From NCBI RefSeq assembly GCF_910592395.1, contig NC_088313.1:18306437-18370436 (forward strand): 64,000 nt of DNA. Direction: 5' to 3'. This stretch comes from Lineus longissimus. Its lineage: Eukaryota > Nemertea > Pilidiophora > Heteronemertea > Lineidae. The first letter of the stretch is position 1. Every line of letters starts with the position of its first letter. Both the position numbers and the translations under genes were made by a program. Below, piece after piece: positions 46,101 through 57,300 of the stretch. A model generated the notes under the pieces. That model did not search any database. It was not told the origin of the DNA and was given only the letters and a program-made list of their open reading frames with translations.

Positions 46101-49100
46101 ATTTTGTAGCCTAGTTTGAATATGCATCATGCTTATAGATAGCTTAGCAATTAATAGATCAAGCAAGCGAGCTCATGTGTTTGCCTTAATACCTGAAGTA
46201 CAGCCTTTCTAGTAGTCTGCTTGTGGGTTATTTCATAGTCTTCAAAATAAATTTGTAGACTGTCTGACTTGTATTGTAGACAATTGCTTCTATACAGTGG
46301 AAAGTATCTTCTTCATACAACATTACATCAAGTTATTATGATCCTTGAACAGACAAATCAACTTTCTAACAATGCATCATTAGTTCCTTCTCTCTCACTG
46401 CAGCCTAACATGACCCTGTAGATCATGCTGTAAATAACCAAAGATTTATATCTAGTTGCAACATCAGTGTGAAAAGATTTAATCTTTCATTTGTTTTGTA
46501 GCTGTTTTAGGAATCACATTTTTAAACGACTCACTTTTACCAATTTAATTCACATTTTTGGCGAGTCTTATTTTGTACTCGAGGTTTATGATCACAAAAA
46601 ATAGTATAAGATCTTTGCTTGAGACTTTGGGAGTAGAGTGTGGTAGAATATATTAGTGCGGTTAACCTTTAAATGGAGTTTACGAGCTGTTTTGTAAACC
46701 AATCTGATCTGCAAGAGATTGGTCGTCAAAGTCGGCAGGATGCAGACCTTGCCTAAGATAACTAGATCATTGGCATCATGAATCACAGAATGCACAAGAG
46801 TTGATGAATTCGATGAATGTGTAGGTATTGTGTGTTTGTCTTGGCATGGTAGAAATAGAGTAGGATATGGGCACCTTCCGGTGAAGTACCGTGCTCTCCT
46901 TGGAATCTGTCTTTGTAGTACCTTCACATCCCTTAGCTAATAAGGTAACTGATCTCAGTACCTTAACTCCTTCAAGTTTTGCAGACAAATAGGAAAGTAT
47001 CTTTGTGTCAATTTATTTTAATTGTTGTTGGTTGACTTGTTTCATGAAAGAATCGCTGATCTTGGTTGTTGGTGTATAGACCAAATATTCTGAATTTATT
47101 ATTTATATCATGGGAATAAGCCTTAAGGGGCTAGGCTCTGGTACTCTATGCACTGTTTGTCTTTCACATTAAAGAAAAAACATGCACGAGTAAACAACAG
47201 ATATTTTCCACTGGTAGAATAATCTCCTTTTGCTCTTTAGGCCTATGTGTACTTCTCTTAAAGCCGTGTGCTATTTTAATCTTATTTGCAGTATCTTCTC
47301 TTTCACCTGCTGATTACTTGAGACCCTAAGGGTTTGCAGATTTGTTGAGACTTTGACCTCAGTGTTGAGTTTAAAACATTGCTATTGTCATTCTGCTGAG
47401 ATTCGGTGAAACCTGATGCAGAAAATCCAAGCCCAATTGATAATCAGGTATTATTTTCAAAATACGAAAGTACATGATCCTCATACTTCAATTCAAGAAA
47501 AAGTCATATCAACGACCTCATGTGAGCTGTTAAATGAGTGTATGTAATGAATTATAGTGTAATCGCCAGTACATTATGTACAGTACAGATGGCCTGTCGC
47601 TGCTCAATATCATTGAATTTTCAAGTACTTGCACTTGTCACAGCAAAATTCACTTGAATTTTTTGGGTATACTCAATGTACAAAATGTGCTGCCCTCATG
47701 ACATGCCTGATAGGGAAGCAGAGGTTATTATATAAAGTTTATCACTATCTCCTCAACAGAAACAATAAAGTTGCATTAGAAAAGAGTACCTTATGCTCAA
47801 GGCAGGGGTTTGTTTCACCTTTACCTCGTCAGAATGTTGTGTGATTTTTAGAAGAAAGTAATACATTATTTCATTTTTGGTTTGATCAACTCAGAGTGGA
47901 AAACATCTGAGAGAATGGTATTTTGATTGACATCACCATGTCAGTCACATGACCTAATCTACTTGTTTTTCTGGTAATGTTGGCCGTTATATCCTATTAG
48001 CTAATTAAGAAGAACATTCCAATTGGTTACATATCATTGTCTGCGTGGTGAGAGGTTTGTGTTTGATCAAAGGCGATGGAGGGAGGAGTGGATACTTGGG
48101 TCTGTTGGCAATTCTTTCTAGGTCCAAATCTTATATTACCATTTGAGTTGATTTGAAATCTTTAATGTAGTGGTGCCAATTATATGCTGATTTCATCACG
48201 CAACATTTTTCGTGATTTGGAGAGACTGATGGATTTCTGATAAAATCTTCATAAAAAGGGTCTGCTTTCCATTCCATTATTCTTTCAAACCTTTGTCCGG
48301 TTTTTGAACAATAGTGTTAAGGGCAATCGCAGTCTGTTTTTCAGGATATAATGACCTTACAAAACGAGAGTCTAAGGGTCTAAAAGTTCAACAGGATAGC
48401 CCTTTATCGCTTAAATCGTTCGGTTCCCAAATTGGAAAGTACATTGCATAATGTGGAGCATTACGAATCTCGGTGATTGATTGTTTCCCTTGAGATCTTT
48501 GCCTGATATGGGGGTGAAACTATCCAAGAAACGATTTACACGATGGCCCGCTTCAATTCGTGGGAGTAACTTCAATAGGAGGAAAAAGTACGGAGGAAGT
48601 CAGCGAAGATTCCGAATAAGTATCTTCTGTAGTTGTGCTTCATGTGAGTGTCTCAAAGTTCGTCTTTTTAACCCTGGCACTAGTTTCAATGTCAGTTCAT
48701 AGGTGGAGAATTGGTCGATTTTCGAGTTTTGACAATGTCAGCTTAATGTGGAGCTAGACAGTGAGTTTTGCTGTGGCAGCCTTTGGCTGAGTTTTGAGAG
48801 ACCTCAGCCTTACAGTTTGGTCATTTCTCATTTTGCCCCTAACCATTGAACAGTTTCGTTTGTCAGGTTGCGTATTTGTTTATTCTTGGATATCTATCGA
48901 TATCAAACAAATCAACTTCTCACATTTCAAGAGCTACATTTGAAGTGTCTGTCCTAGTTGATATGGAACTCCAACTGTTTGTTTAAGAAATTTCTTTCTG
49001 AAATTAGCATCATATGTACGACAAATTTGAACTTCCTTGTGGGTCATGCATATATCTATGAACAGTAATAGTTAATTAGGTGCATAGTGTAGGAGAAATG

Positions 49101-51313
49101 CAGAACATATTAAACTAAAATGCGGACGCCTTCTGCCATGATTGTGAGTGACTAAGTGTTGCGTGTTTCAGTGAAATGAGAATCTATAGTTTTGGGGCTG
49201 AAAAGTCACTCACTCACTCTTAATTGTCAATTGAAATTATCTCATGAATTGCAGGTCTCAAGCATGAAAGGAACCCTCTGGACGTTAGTTCTTTTTCTCT
49301 CAAAATGACATATGTTATGATGTGTGTTCTTTTCTACTCTTTCAGCGGGTAGTTTTGGTAATTCTAAAGGCTACATGCAGCTAGAGCCATTAGAGGGGAG
49401 GGGTCGAAGCAGTGTCAATGGAGGTTAGTTTTCTTGTTTCTTGGAATAGTCCTTTTCTTTCATGGTTAAGGTGAAGGCTGAGATCGCTGATTGGTCACGA
49501 GAATGCTACACCGAAAGAATTCCAGATGTTGTATGAATTGTAATGAAATGGGAATTGTTTCAAGGTTGATGAAATCAATGGTTTACCTTCCCTTTCCAGC
49601 TGCAACGTTTGGTGGGAGTGACAGCAATGTGCGGGACATGACCTACTGCACGGACCACTTCCCTGGATTCCCTGTGCTCGAGGAGGAAGCCAGCAAGGTC
49701 AAAGGTCTGGCGGAGGAGGTCGAAGGGTTGACGAAGGAATTGAACAAGGCAAAGGAGACAATTGCAAAGCTGGAGGAACGTGAGAAGATGCTGAAAGAAA
49801 GGTATTAAGCCTATTCGATTGTCTCCTCGCACTTCTTGACCAAAGTTTTCAGGGATACTGTTGAGGTATTCCATTTCACAGGAAATGGGTTGAAAGAAAC
49901 AGCCTAAATGTCTCAAAATTGACCATTCATCTGCTCAGCTTGGTCAGGACGGTGATTCCAGGCTGAGATTCTCTTGTCGTGTCATCACGGGACATACTTC
50001 CAGGATAGGATTGGCATTTTCTTGCTGATTTAACATCAAATGGATTCCTATTATATCTGTTGAGATATTGAGGGGGGTATTCTTTGATTGAAATTTCTTT
50101 CACTTCCAGAATGACTGCCGAGGCGCAGAAAGGCATCCAAAGTGGCACGCGCTTCGAGGATTTGAATCTTGGGGAAAACCGTCCCACACAACTTGTGCGC
50201 CGCTATGGTAACCTGTATTCACAGGTCCGCGTTGATACCCTTGATGCACTGGACTCATTGGATGAAGTAGCAGGGTTTGATGATCTGAAGGGGAAGCTGC
50301 TCTTCTCGGTGGTGGTGGTAAGTGAAGGCTGCTGAATGATAAAAGAGGATCAAGTTCCCAACATTTTGTAAGACTGGTGCCTTGTTAGTGATGAACCTTC
50401 CAGCTTCATTGGTGGAATAGCGAAAACATATCTTCTGTTGCGATTTTTGAGCAGTTGGTGTTCAGTTGCCCACATGGTACATATTCCCTGCAAGGTAAAG
50501 CCTTTGCTTCTAAAGTGCTTTAGCTGGTGCAGGAAGTCCAAGATTGATGTGATATGAACTTTTTCTTGCAGCTTGCATTCCGATCCGTCCAAGAGACATT
50601 CAGTGAGTTGAAGACCAAGTTACATTCGTTACTTCAGTTGCCAGAGCCAGGTGGTGCTAGTGGCCCGGACGATACTTCGTGTGCTGATATGGAGAGAAGC
50701 ATCATCATCTACCTGAAGAAGACTGCGGATCGGTTTGACCTGACCAAAAATATATCGGTAAGTGTTGCAGGGTGTGTGGGTGAAGGTGATCTTGATTATT
50801 CTTTGGCCTTTGGTGTATAGAATGATATAGCTTGGGTTGTGGTGGGAATACAAGGTTGACATAAATCTAAAACAAATTTGTCTGTTTGCCAAGTGGTGAC
50901 AATGTCGTCATCAATACAGTCATCAGAACTTATTCCTTAAATCGTCTATGAATACTGTCATTGTCTTTCTGTCCCTCTAAGCTTCCTTAACAGCTTTCTT
51001 GTTTACATTTACTGTTTAACCCTTCCAGGAGGTGAGCGGTCAACTCTGGCAGACGTTATATGACTACCCATCCTTGAAATCCTGTCAACAATTACACCAA
51101 TATATCGACGAGAGTGTTCGGCTCGCTTGGGCATTGAGCGTACAGAATCCCCCGCTGGTGATAGACTATGATGCTGCATTGTATAAGCCAGAGTCACATT
51201 CACGTTTCTATCTCTCGGAACCGGACTCCACTGAGATCAAGTCAATGATTTGGCCGGCACTTTTGGAGGGGGAGAATGGCCCATGTGTCTCAAAGGGAAT
51301 CGTTCTCACGTGA
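43105..51313 (+). CDS. MIEAP (mitochondria-eating protein) C-terminal domain protein, large N-terminal extension
   Basis: Eight coding exons: 43105-43150, 43392-45398, 45695-45787, 49346-49423, 49600-49801, 50110-50317, 50572-50757 and 51029-51313 (TGA). All are GT-AG with matching phases and give 1034 residues. The last three exons hold the domain shared with vertebrate SPATA18/MIEAP (Pfam MIEAP), from AGFDDLKGKLL through LAFRSVQETF and ESVRLAWALSVQNPPLVID to IWPALLEG...CVSKGIVLT. Exon 5 encodes a coiled coil (VKGLAEEVEGLTKELNKAKE). The 2-kb exon 2 starts with a Ser/Asn/Pro-rich, probably disordered stretch containing three SF-[TK]-[ED]-AV motifs, then a helical region (about residues 340-670) I cannot assign. 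Vertebrate SPATA18 is about 540 residues, so this is nearly double. In vertebrates MIEAP acts in mitochondrial quality control; a role here is inferred only. Confidence 0.88.
45788..49345. other. Large intron 3 of the MIEAP-like gene
   Basis: A 3.6 kb intron from donor GTTAGA to an acceptor ending TTTCAG. Other than a possible tRNA-like SINE at 45890-46025, I see no nested gene. The open frames at 46592-46988 and 48481-48702 resemble nothing known. Confidence 0.6.
45890..46025 (-). mobile_element. Possible tRNA-derived SINE fragment
   Basis: On the minus strand a tRNA A-box-like run, GATAGCTCAGAGGTTGGACA, lies in the 5' part of a segment continuing with GCCGCAAGCTGGAATAGTCA. No convincing B box or tail is present, so it would be a degraded copy. 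It is not an intact tRNA. Confidence 0.3.
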
Positions 51314-52589
51314 TGATTATGCAAGACAGCTACAACACCATTGAGAGAGTGCAGTAACGTCTTCATGAATTGAGGATTCTGTTGGATATTATGTAGTGGA
51401 GAGGAATCAAAATATGTTTAAGGGTCTTCAAGGTGATCGGGACTTCTGTCTAAAAAAGCCTTAAGTGAGACATTGATGAGATAAAAGGTTGAGATTATAA
51501 TCATGAAAAGTAGTCTTTTTTCATTAAGATAGGTTGCATTTTCTGGTGCTGGTCATGTTGAATCTTGGCATTGTTTTTATTAGGAATTTACCTAGTATAA
51601 CTCTCTTCTTGGGCTCTTTAGATCAAATAACAAGATTTCGAGGCCCTCTTCAAATTGGCTCAATAGCTGCACCTTGTAAAACAAACACTGGAACAATAGA
51701 TGAAAGCAGCCAATTCTGCTCTGTATTTCATTGGGTTGTGAACAAGAGTATGGACAACTGTGACCTCTGTATATTTATGATTATTTATGTGAGTGCCATA
51801 TCACTGCATAATCTGTATAAAGTGAATTCAGGCATTTAAAATGGCATATACTGCTTACATATCAGTTGATCAGTGCGCTTTCTGTTTTTCTGGTACATGA
51901 CACATAACATGTGACAGTGTGCCCTCTTTGTAAACCTTGCGTTATAGAGGTGACCCTAATTATACGCAACTCTGTCGGAGTCGGTAGCTACATTATAAAC
52001 AATCATATCATAATTACATGCGTAATCATGTATTGCTCATCACTGCTGTGCTTTCTACACTTGTCATGGGTGGTCCACTGAATCAAAGTTTTTGTAGTTC
52101 TTTTATGTGCATTCTATTTTCCTACACCTTGTATACACCGTGTAAAATAAGCAAAATTATCTCAGTCCTGCAATTATAAGCAATATCAATATGAAGACTG
52201 TAGTTTTTGTTGTTCATTCCTAGACGAGATGGTCGATGGAGCAGTGTTTGGTGTGAACAGCTGAAGTTCTCCAGAGAAATTCGTCCCAGATATTATCTCC
52301 CAACATCTCCTTGGCTGCTTGTAGCCGTGTATGTACATCGGCAAGCTGTCTTCGTGCTATTCTTTACTGGACAGGTACAACTATATGTGAAGTGTACAAG
52401 CAGCCCCAAGAGATAATCCATCCATGAGCACAAGTTGTTGATTTGTCCATGAAGATAATCCAATCGGCCAGATAATTGCAAACCATTCGAAATATTCTTA
52501 CCCAAACAGTATTCATCCCAGAGGACAGTTGATACCAAAGCAGAAGCGTGTCGGCTTGTCCAAGAGAACAATCTTCTTCTTGTTTGCTA

Positions 52590-53010
52590 GACAGTCAACT
52601 TCGATCTGATGATAAACTCGGCGGTTCTCTGATGCTGTTCTTTGTCTCCCTAAAGCTGATTTTGTAGGCAAGTTCCTTCAGACCAGATGTCATTCCTAAG
52701 GGTTGCCAATCTGGTACATCTCCCCATGATGTGCTCCACGGTCATGGACTCCATGTCCATGGGCAGATGTTGTTCCTAAGGGTTGCCAACCTGGTACATC
52801 TCCCCAGGATGTGCTCCACGGCCATTGGCTCCATGTTGCTCTCTATTCTGAACCTGTTAAACAGGTGATGTCATAAGCTGTTGTGGCCGGTACGTAGTCT
52901 GAATATGGTCACCTGCTCCCTTCTTGTCAGTTTGTTGTAGCTGGTGTTTGAATCATATCCCTGGTGCTCATCCTGCACTTGTTTCATTAGGCAAAGAGAA
53001 TATTCAATCA
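52590..53010 (-). mobile_element. LINE (non-LTR retrotransposon) 3' remnant, broken
   Basis: Minus-strand translation gives LTRREQVTIFRLRTGHNSL and, after a stop and frame change, HLFNRFRI ... VEHILGRCTRLATLR and, further on, KEQHQRTAEFI. This is the order seen at the C-terminus of many animal non-LTR ORF2 proteins, after the reverse transcriptase. The VEHI.GRCTRLATLRN piece is duplicated in tandem (about 52690-52755 and 52767-52830). Several stops and frameshifts show it is dead. Confidence 0.65.
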
Positions 53011-53539
53011 AGAGGACCAACCATACCAAGGATAGCTTGGCGTACGAGACAAGATGACATGACAATGTCAGAGAGGACAATTAATCCAAGAGGACAAAAG
53101 TCCCAAGTACATTTTAACACCTGAAGACGTTGACACACAGATTGTTGTCTGAAAGATCAATCTATCCAGAGGACAAACTGTCCCAAGGACACTTCATGTC
53201 AAGAGACAGAGTCACAAAAGGAACAATCCATGTGCGCGGTAATTTTATCCCAAAGCATAATAATGTCCATGCATCTACATGTACATACACTGTGCCTATG
53301 ACCATGTCATCTTGTCTCTACATGTACATACACTGTACCTTTGACCTGTTAGGTCTCAAAGACGTTTGTTCAGAAGTAAAATGCTCTACATTATTCATGC
53401 CATGGTATGGTCGAGTATGGTAGCCCGGGATGCAGATATTGTAACACATGAAGACGTTGGATGCTCGAGTTAGAAAAGAGGTATTGAGACAGACAGCACA
53501 CCTTAATGCCTGCAGGGACGTGGTGGCACAGTTGACATA

Positions 53540-53850
53540 AAAATGTCAAGTTTCATGAGAGCAAGTGGTATAGTCAGAGCACAGTTCATCTCTTAGGAAA
53601 CGAGAATTCCCCCCAAGGGCAAGTTCTTGAAATGGCCATTCAAAATGGCTGTCCACAAGGGAGCACAAGAACTCCAGGTGTTCAGTCGATAAAAAGCATG
53701 CCGAGTGGGATTGAAGTACCCTGCATAACAAAGAATATGATCAGTGGACTCCTCTTTGGGTGTATAGCCTGGTCTGCTTGTACACGTTGGTTTTAAACCA
53801 ATCTGAACAGATGGAGCTCCCAGTTCTAACCAGGACAAGAGCTTGAATGG
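53540..53850 (-). mobile_element. Possible second retroelement tail fragment
   Basis: The minus-strand frame contains EESTDHILCYAGYFNPTRHA, resembling the (E..DHIL..C) tail of non-LTR retroelement ORF2 proteins. It lies next to the clearer remnant at 52590-53010. Weak evidence. Confidence 0.3.
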
Positions 53851-53892
53851 ACGAAGACAAAGACATCATGTACTGTATGTGACAATGGACAG

Positions 53893-53898
53893 TTTATT
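53893..53898 (-). terminator. Candidate polyadenylation signal of TTF2
   Basis: AATAAA on the minus strand, about 430 bases after the TTF2 stop codon. No other AATAAA closer to the stop was noticed. Confidence 0.35.
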
Positions 53899-54327
53899 CA
53901 AATATTGCATACAATCACACAAGGATATAAAAATACAAATTCATAAATCGTACATTGTTGAGCTATGATTTCATTAAATTTAAACTACTACAATATTGAC
54001 AGCCCATAAAATGATTAAGCCAGCCTCTGTTGAGAAGGAAAGAGGCTTACTTCAGTCAACAAGACCAAAGTAAAAATTGAAACTTTCACGTCACTGGCAC
54101 ATGTTATGAGAACCGAAGGACTCCAATCTTCTATTGCACAAATCTACAAGAAAATAATTTACATCAGTGCTACATTCATACAATCTTTGCCAGTCGGGCA
54201 CAATGCTCAATGAGTTTCTCACACAAATAAACTGCCTCCTTCATCACAAAATCGCCCAGATAGATGAGAAGACATTCACAGACCTGATATTTACAGGGCA
54301 GCAAGAGATATTCAGTCCTCAAGGTTC

Positions 54328-57300
54328 TCAGTATGGACGACCATGCTGGCCAGGGTAAGGCACAGCCTGTGGCATTGGTTTCTCCAGCCCAAACAATAAC
54401 TTCAAGTCGGACAGTGACAGTTTGTGGTTCTGCTTGGATACAGTTCTGAAAAAAAATTGCAAAGTTTTTGAATCATTTGAATGGAAGTCCAATTCCCAAG
54501 TCTTTTGATGATGTGTTTACCAGATTTCATATTTAACTGACATAGTATGTTAGTTAATTTGATTTCAATATTGGTAAAGTTAATTAAATGTTTGATCTTT
54601 TCCTCGCTATTAGTTTTCCCAACAGGAACATGGTTCCTGCTGTTCCAGCTCAAGAGCCAACTAGACTTCATTGCTGAGTAAGTAACCTCACCACAACCAT
54701 AGGATGTTCTAGCACACCAATGTCAGACTAACAAGAAAAACAGCACACATACCCTGAAAGGACATCCTTGGCCAGATCCATCTTCTTCTTCTGCAGCAGT
54801 ACAATCTTCTCCTCAACCGTGTCCTTGCAGATAAACCGGTGGATGAAGACATCCTTTTTCTGGCCTACCCTGTAGATTCTGTCACAAGCCTGTAACTCAA
54901 GTGCCGGGTTCCAATGGAGGTCCATCATGAAGAGGTTATTGCCACCAACAAGGTTGAGACCAACACCACCAGCTCGCAAGGAGAGTAACATAACCTGGAA
55001 AACAATTTATAATTCAGCAAGTGCAAGCAAGGGCATACATAGAACTGAATAGAAGACTTGGGTCCTTTCTTCATGTCTCATTTCTTCTACTCTTTTATGC
55101 CTGACTCCAATGACTGACTTACCTCAGGTCCTTTCGGATCAGTGTTGAAGTCTTCAATGGCCTCCATCCTCTTCTTGGGGGGGATGTTACCCTGGATGAG
55201 GTGGTATTTGAACCCTTGCAGCTTCAGGTGGGAAGAGATGATCTCTAGCATCTTGGTCCATTGAGACACTATCACGCTGTAAATGCAAAGAGTAAAAAGT
55301 GACATGTCAAATACATCCATAGCTTTGTAACATTCTTTGCTCATAATGAGGGTAGAGCTTCATGTGGCACCAACCTTTTCTGAGGTTTTCCTGGAGGTGA
55401 TTCCTTTCTGATGGTCAATAAAGTCTCCATTAAGTTCTTTACTTTTGTACTGGCTACCAACGGGTCGAAAACATCCTTGGTGGCAGCAGCGGGATCTTTG
55501 GCCTCATTTAAACTCATAAGATCAAGTTGATCCTCCAAGGGGAGCTCGATGCCTTCACTCTGGAGTTCTTCAGCATCAACACTCTGGAATAAAAGGGATA
55601 CCTATAAGTTTCATGCATGTAAAGACAGTTCAACGAGACTGAATACAAGCTCAAGCCTTAGCGAATGTTGAGTAGATGGTCAGAAATATAAACATGGACA
55701 TGTTAACTTACATCTTTCATAAGTCCAATGTGACTACAACACTGCCTCAGTCGCAATAACATCAGCAGGATCTCCCCAGCACCAGTAGGCTTCTTCTTCT
55801 CAGCACCAAGTGCCCCACCACTACCACAAGTAGCATAGTGTTCACCTGATTGGGAGACGCTCTTCTCAAATGTATTAGGTGCTGCAGATGCCATAGCACC
55901 CTGTTCCTTCAACAGCTCTTTGTCTTCCCTGTTCTGGATGTAGTTCTGGAGTGTGGACCTAAAACAAAGCAAGAATGACTAGGTAAGCCAATGCACTTTT
56001 ACTTGATCAGATACCGGTCATACAATCGAAAGGAACCGTATTGACATACGAATAGGGCATTAGCAGCATGGTAGATGTAACAAACATACCTGTCTTCTTT
56101 CAAATACTGTATTTCATCACACAACTCACCTGGACTTGGCAAATATCTTATCATAGACGGCCTTCTCCCCTTTGGTGAGTTCTAACTCATGTGTTGTACT
56201 GCTCCTATCGGGTAAGGCTATCAGTGGTTTCCCTGCTGCATTGGTCTGAGCCTTCGTCCTCCTGAGCAGGAGACTCTTGATGAGGGAGTTGAGACGTTTG
56301 GTGCCCTGGGACGACTTGTTGTCAACCTGTCGCTTCCATACTTTGTATTCATCGAACGGAGAACATCGCAGAAATCTGTAGAAAACACACAAGGTCACAT
56401 TGAATCTCATTTCAACACTCATGGCATATGTCATACGAGATGTCAGATCACAACACAATCTGATGCACTGTTGTAGCACTTGTGACGTCAGTGTTGCACT
56501 TGTGCCGAGTCATTTGGAAGGAAACTTTTTTCGCTATGCATAACCATTACATCAGCAAGATAGACATCTTTTGTTGAAATTCTCAAGGTAGCTAGAATAC
56601 ATTTTTATATTGCCAACTCCGCCAAAATGCAAGCTGATATCAAGTTCGATCCAACCTGAGCGATATAAGTATTTTCAGCAACTTTCATCCTCACACTCAC
56701 CTAAGCAATGAATACATATCTTGCAAGTTGTTTTGAATAGGTGTACCAGTCAATGTCCACCGATATGAGGCTCTGAGGCGGCATGCGGCCTGGGCACTCA
56801 AACTCTTATTGTTCTTGATGTTGTGGGCCTCATCCAAGATGATTCTCTCCCAGCCGATGCGTAGTAGATTCGGCATGTTGGTCATATCATCAACCTAAAG
56901 TTAAAACGATTAGGTGTTCACCAATTAATACATAGTTTAATCACTGAACTCATTAGGGTTAGACCAGTAGACCAGCAGATTGGTAAAGAGAAAGCTTATG
57001 AGTGTACCTGTTCTTCTTTGACCGCTTCTTCTGTTGCAGCCTTATCCTTCAGAGCCCCCACCTCCCTGCCAACAAGACTGTAGGTCGTCAGCACAACGTC
57101 ACACTTGGCTAGTCTGAAACGAGAAATCGTATGGTTACATAACTGGGCAGGGCAGGTCTGGTCAAAAGGAAAGGTGCTTCCCATTGATCAATTAATCAAA
57201 CAGTCAGTAATGTGCGGAAATGATAATGAAGCTAAAGCCATGAGGTAATACTACTCTAAACGTGTTATACATGTAAGGTAGACTAGCTGAAAACGTTCTG

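Larger units (their letters stand above)
51314..54327. other. Intergenic region with decayed retroelement sequence
   Basis: 3' untranslated sequence of the MIEAP-like gene is followed by LINE remnants (52590-53010 and perhaps 53540-53850), short internal duplications (for example 52690-52830, and the doubled TCTACATGTACATACACTG at about 53274-53338) and degenerate GAGGACAA-type repeats (52960-53230). TTTATT at 53893-53898, the reverse complement of AATAAA, may be the polyadenylation signal of the minus-strand TTF2 gene. Confidence 0.5.
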
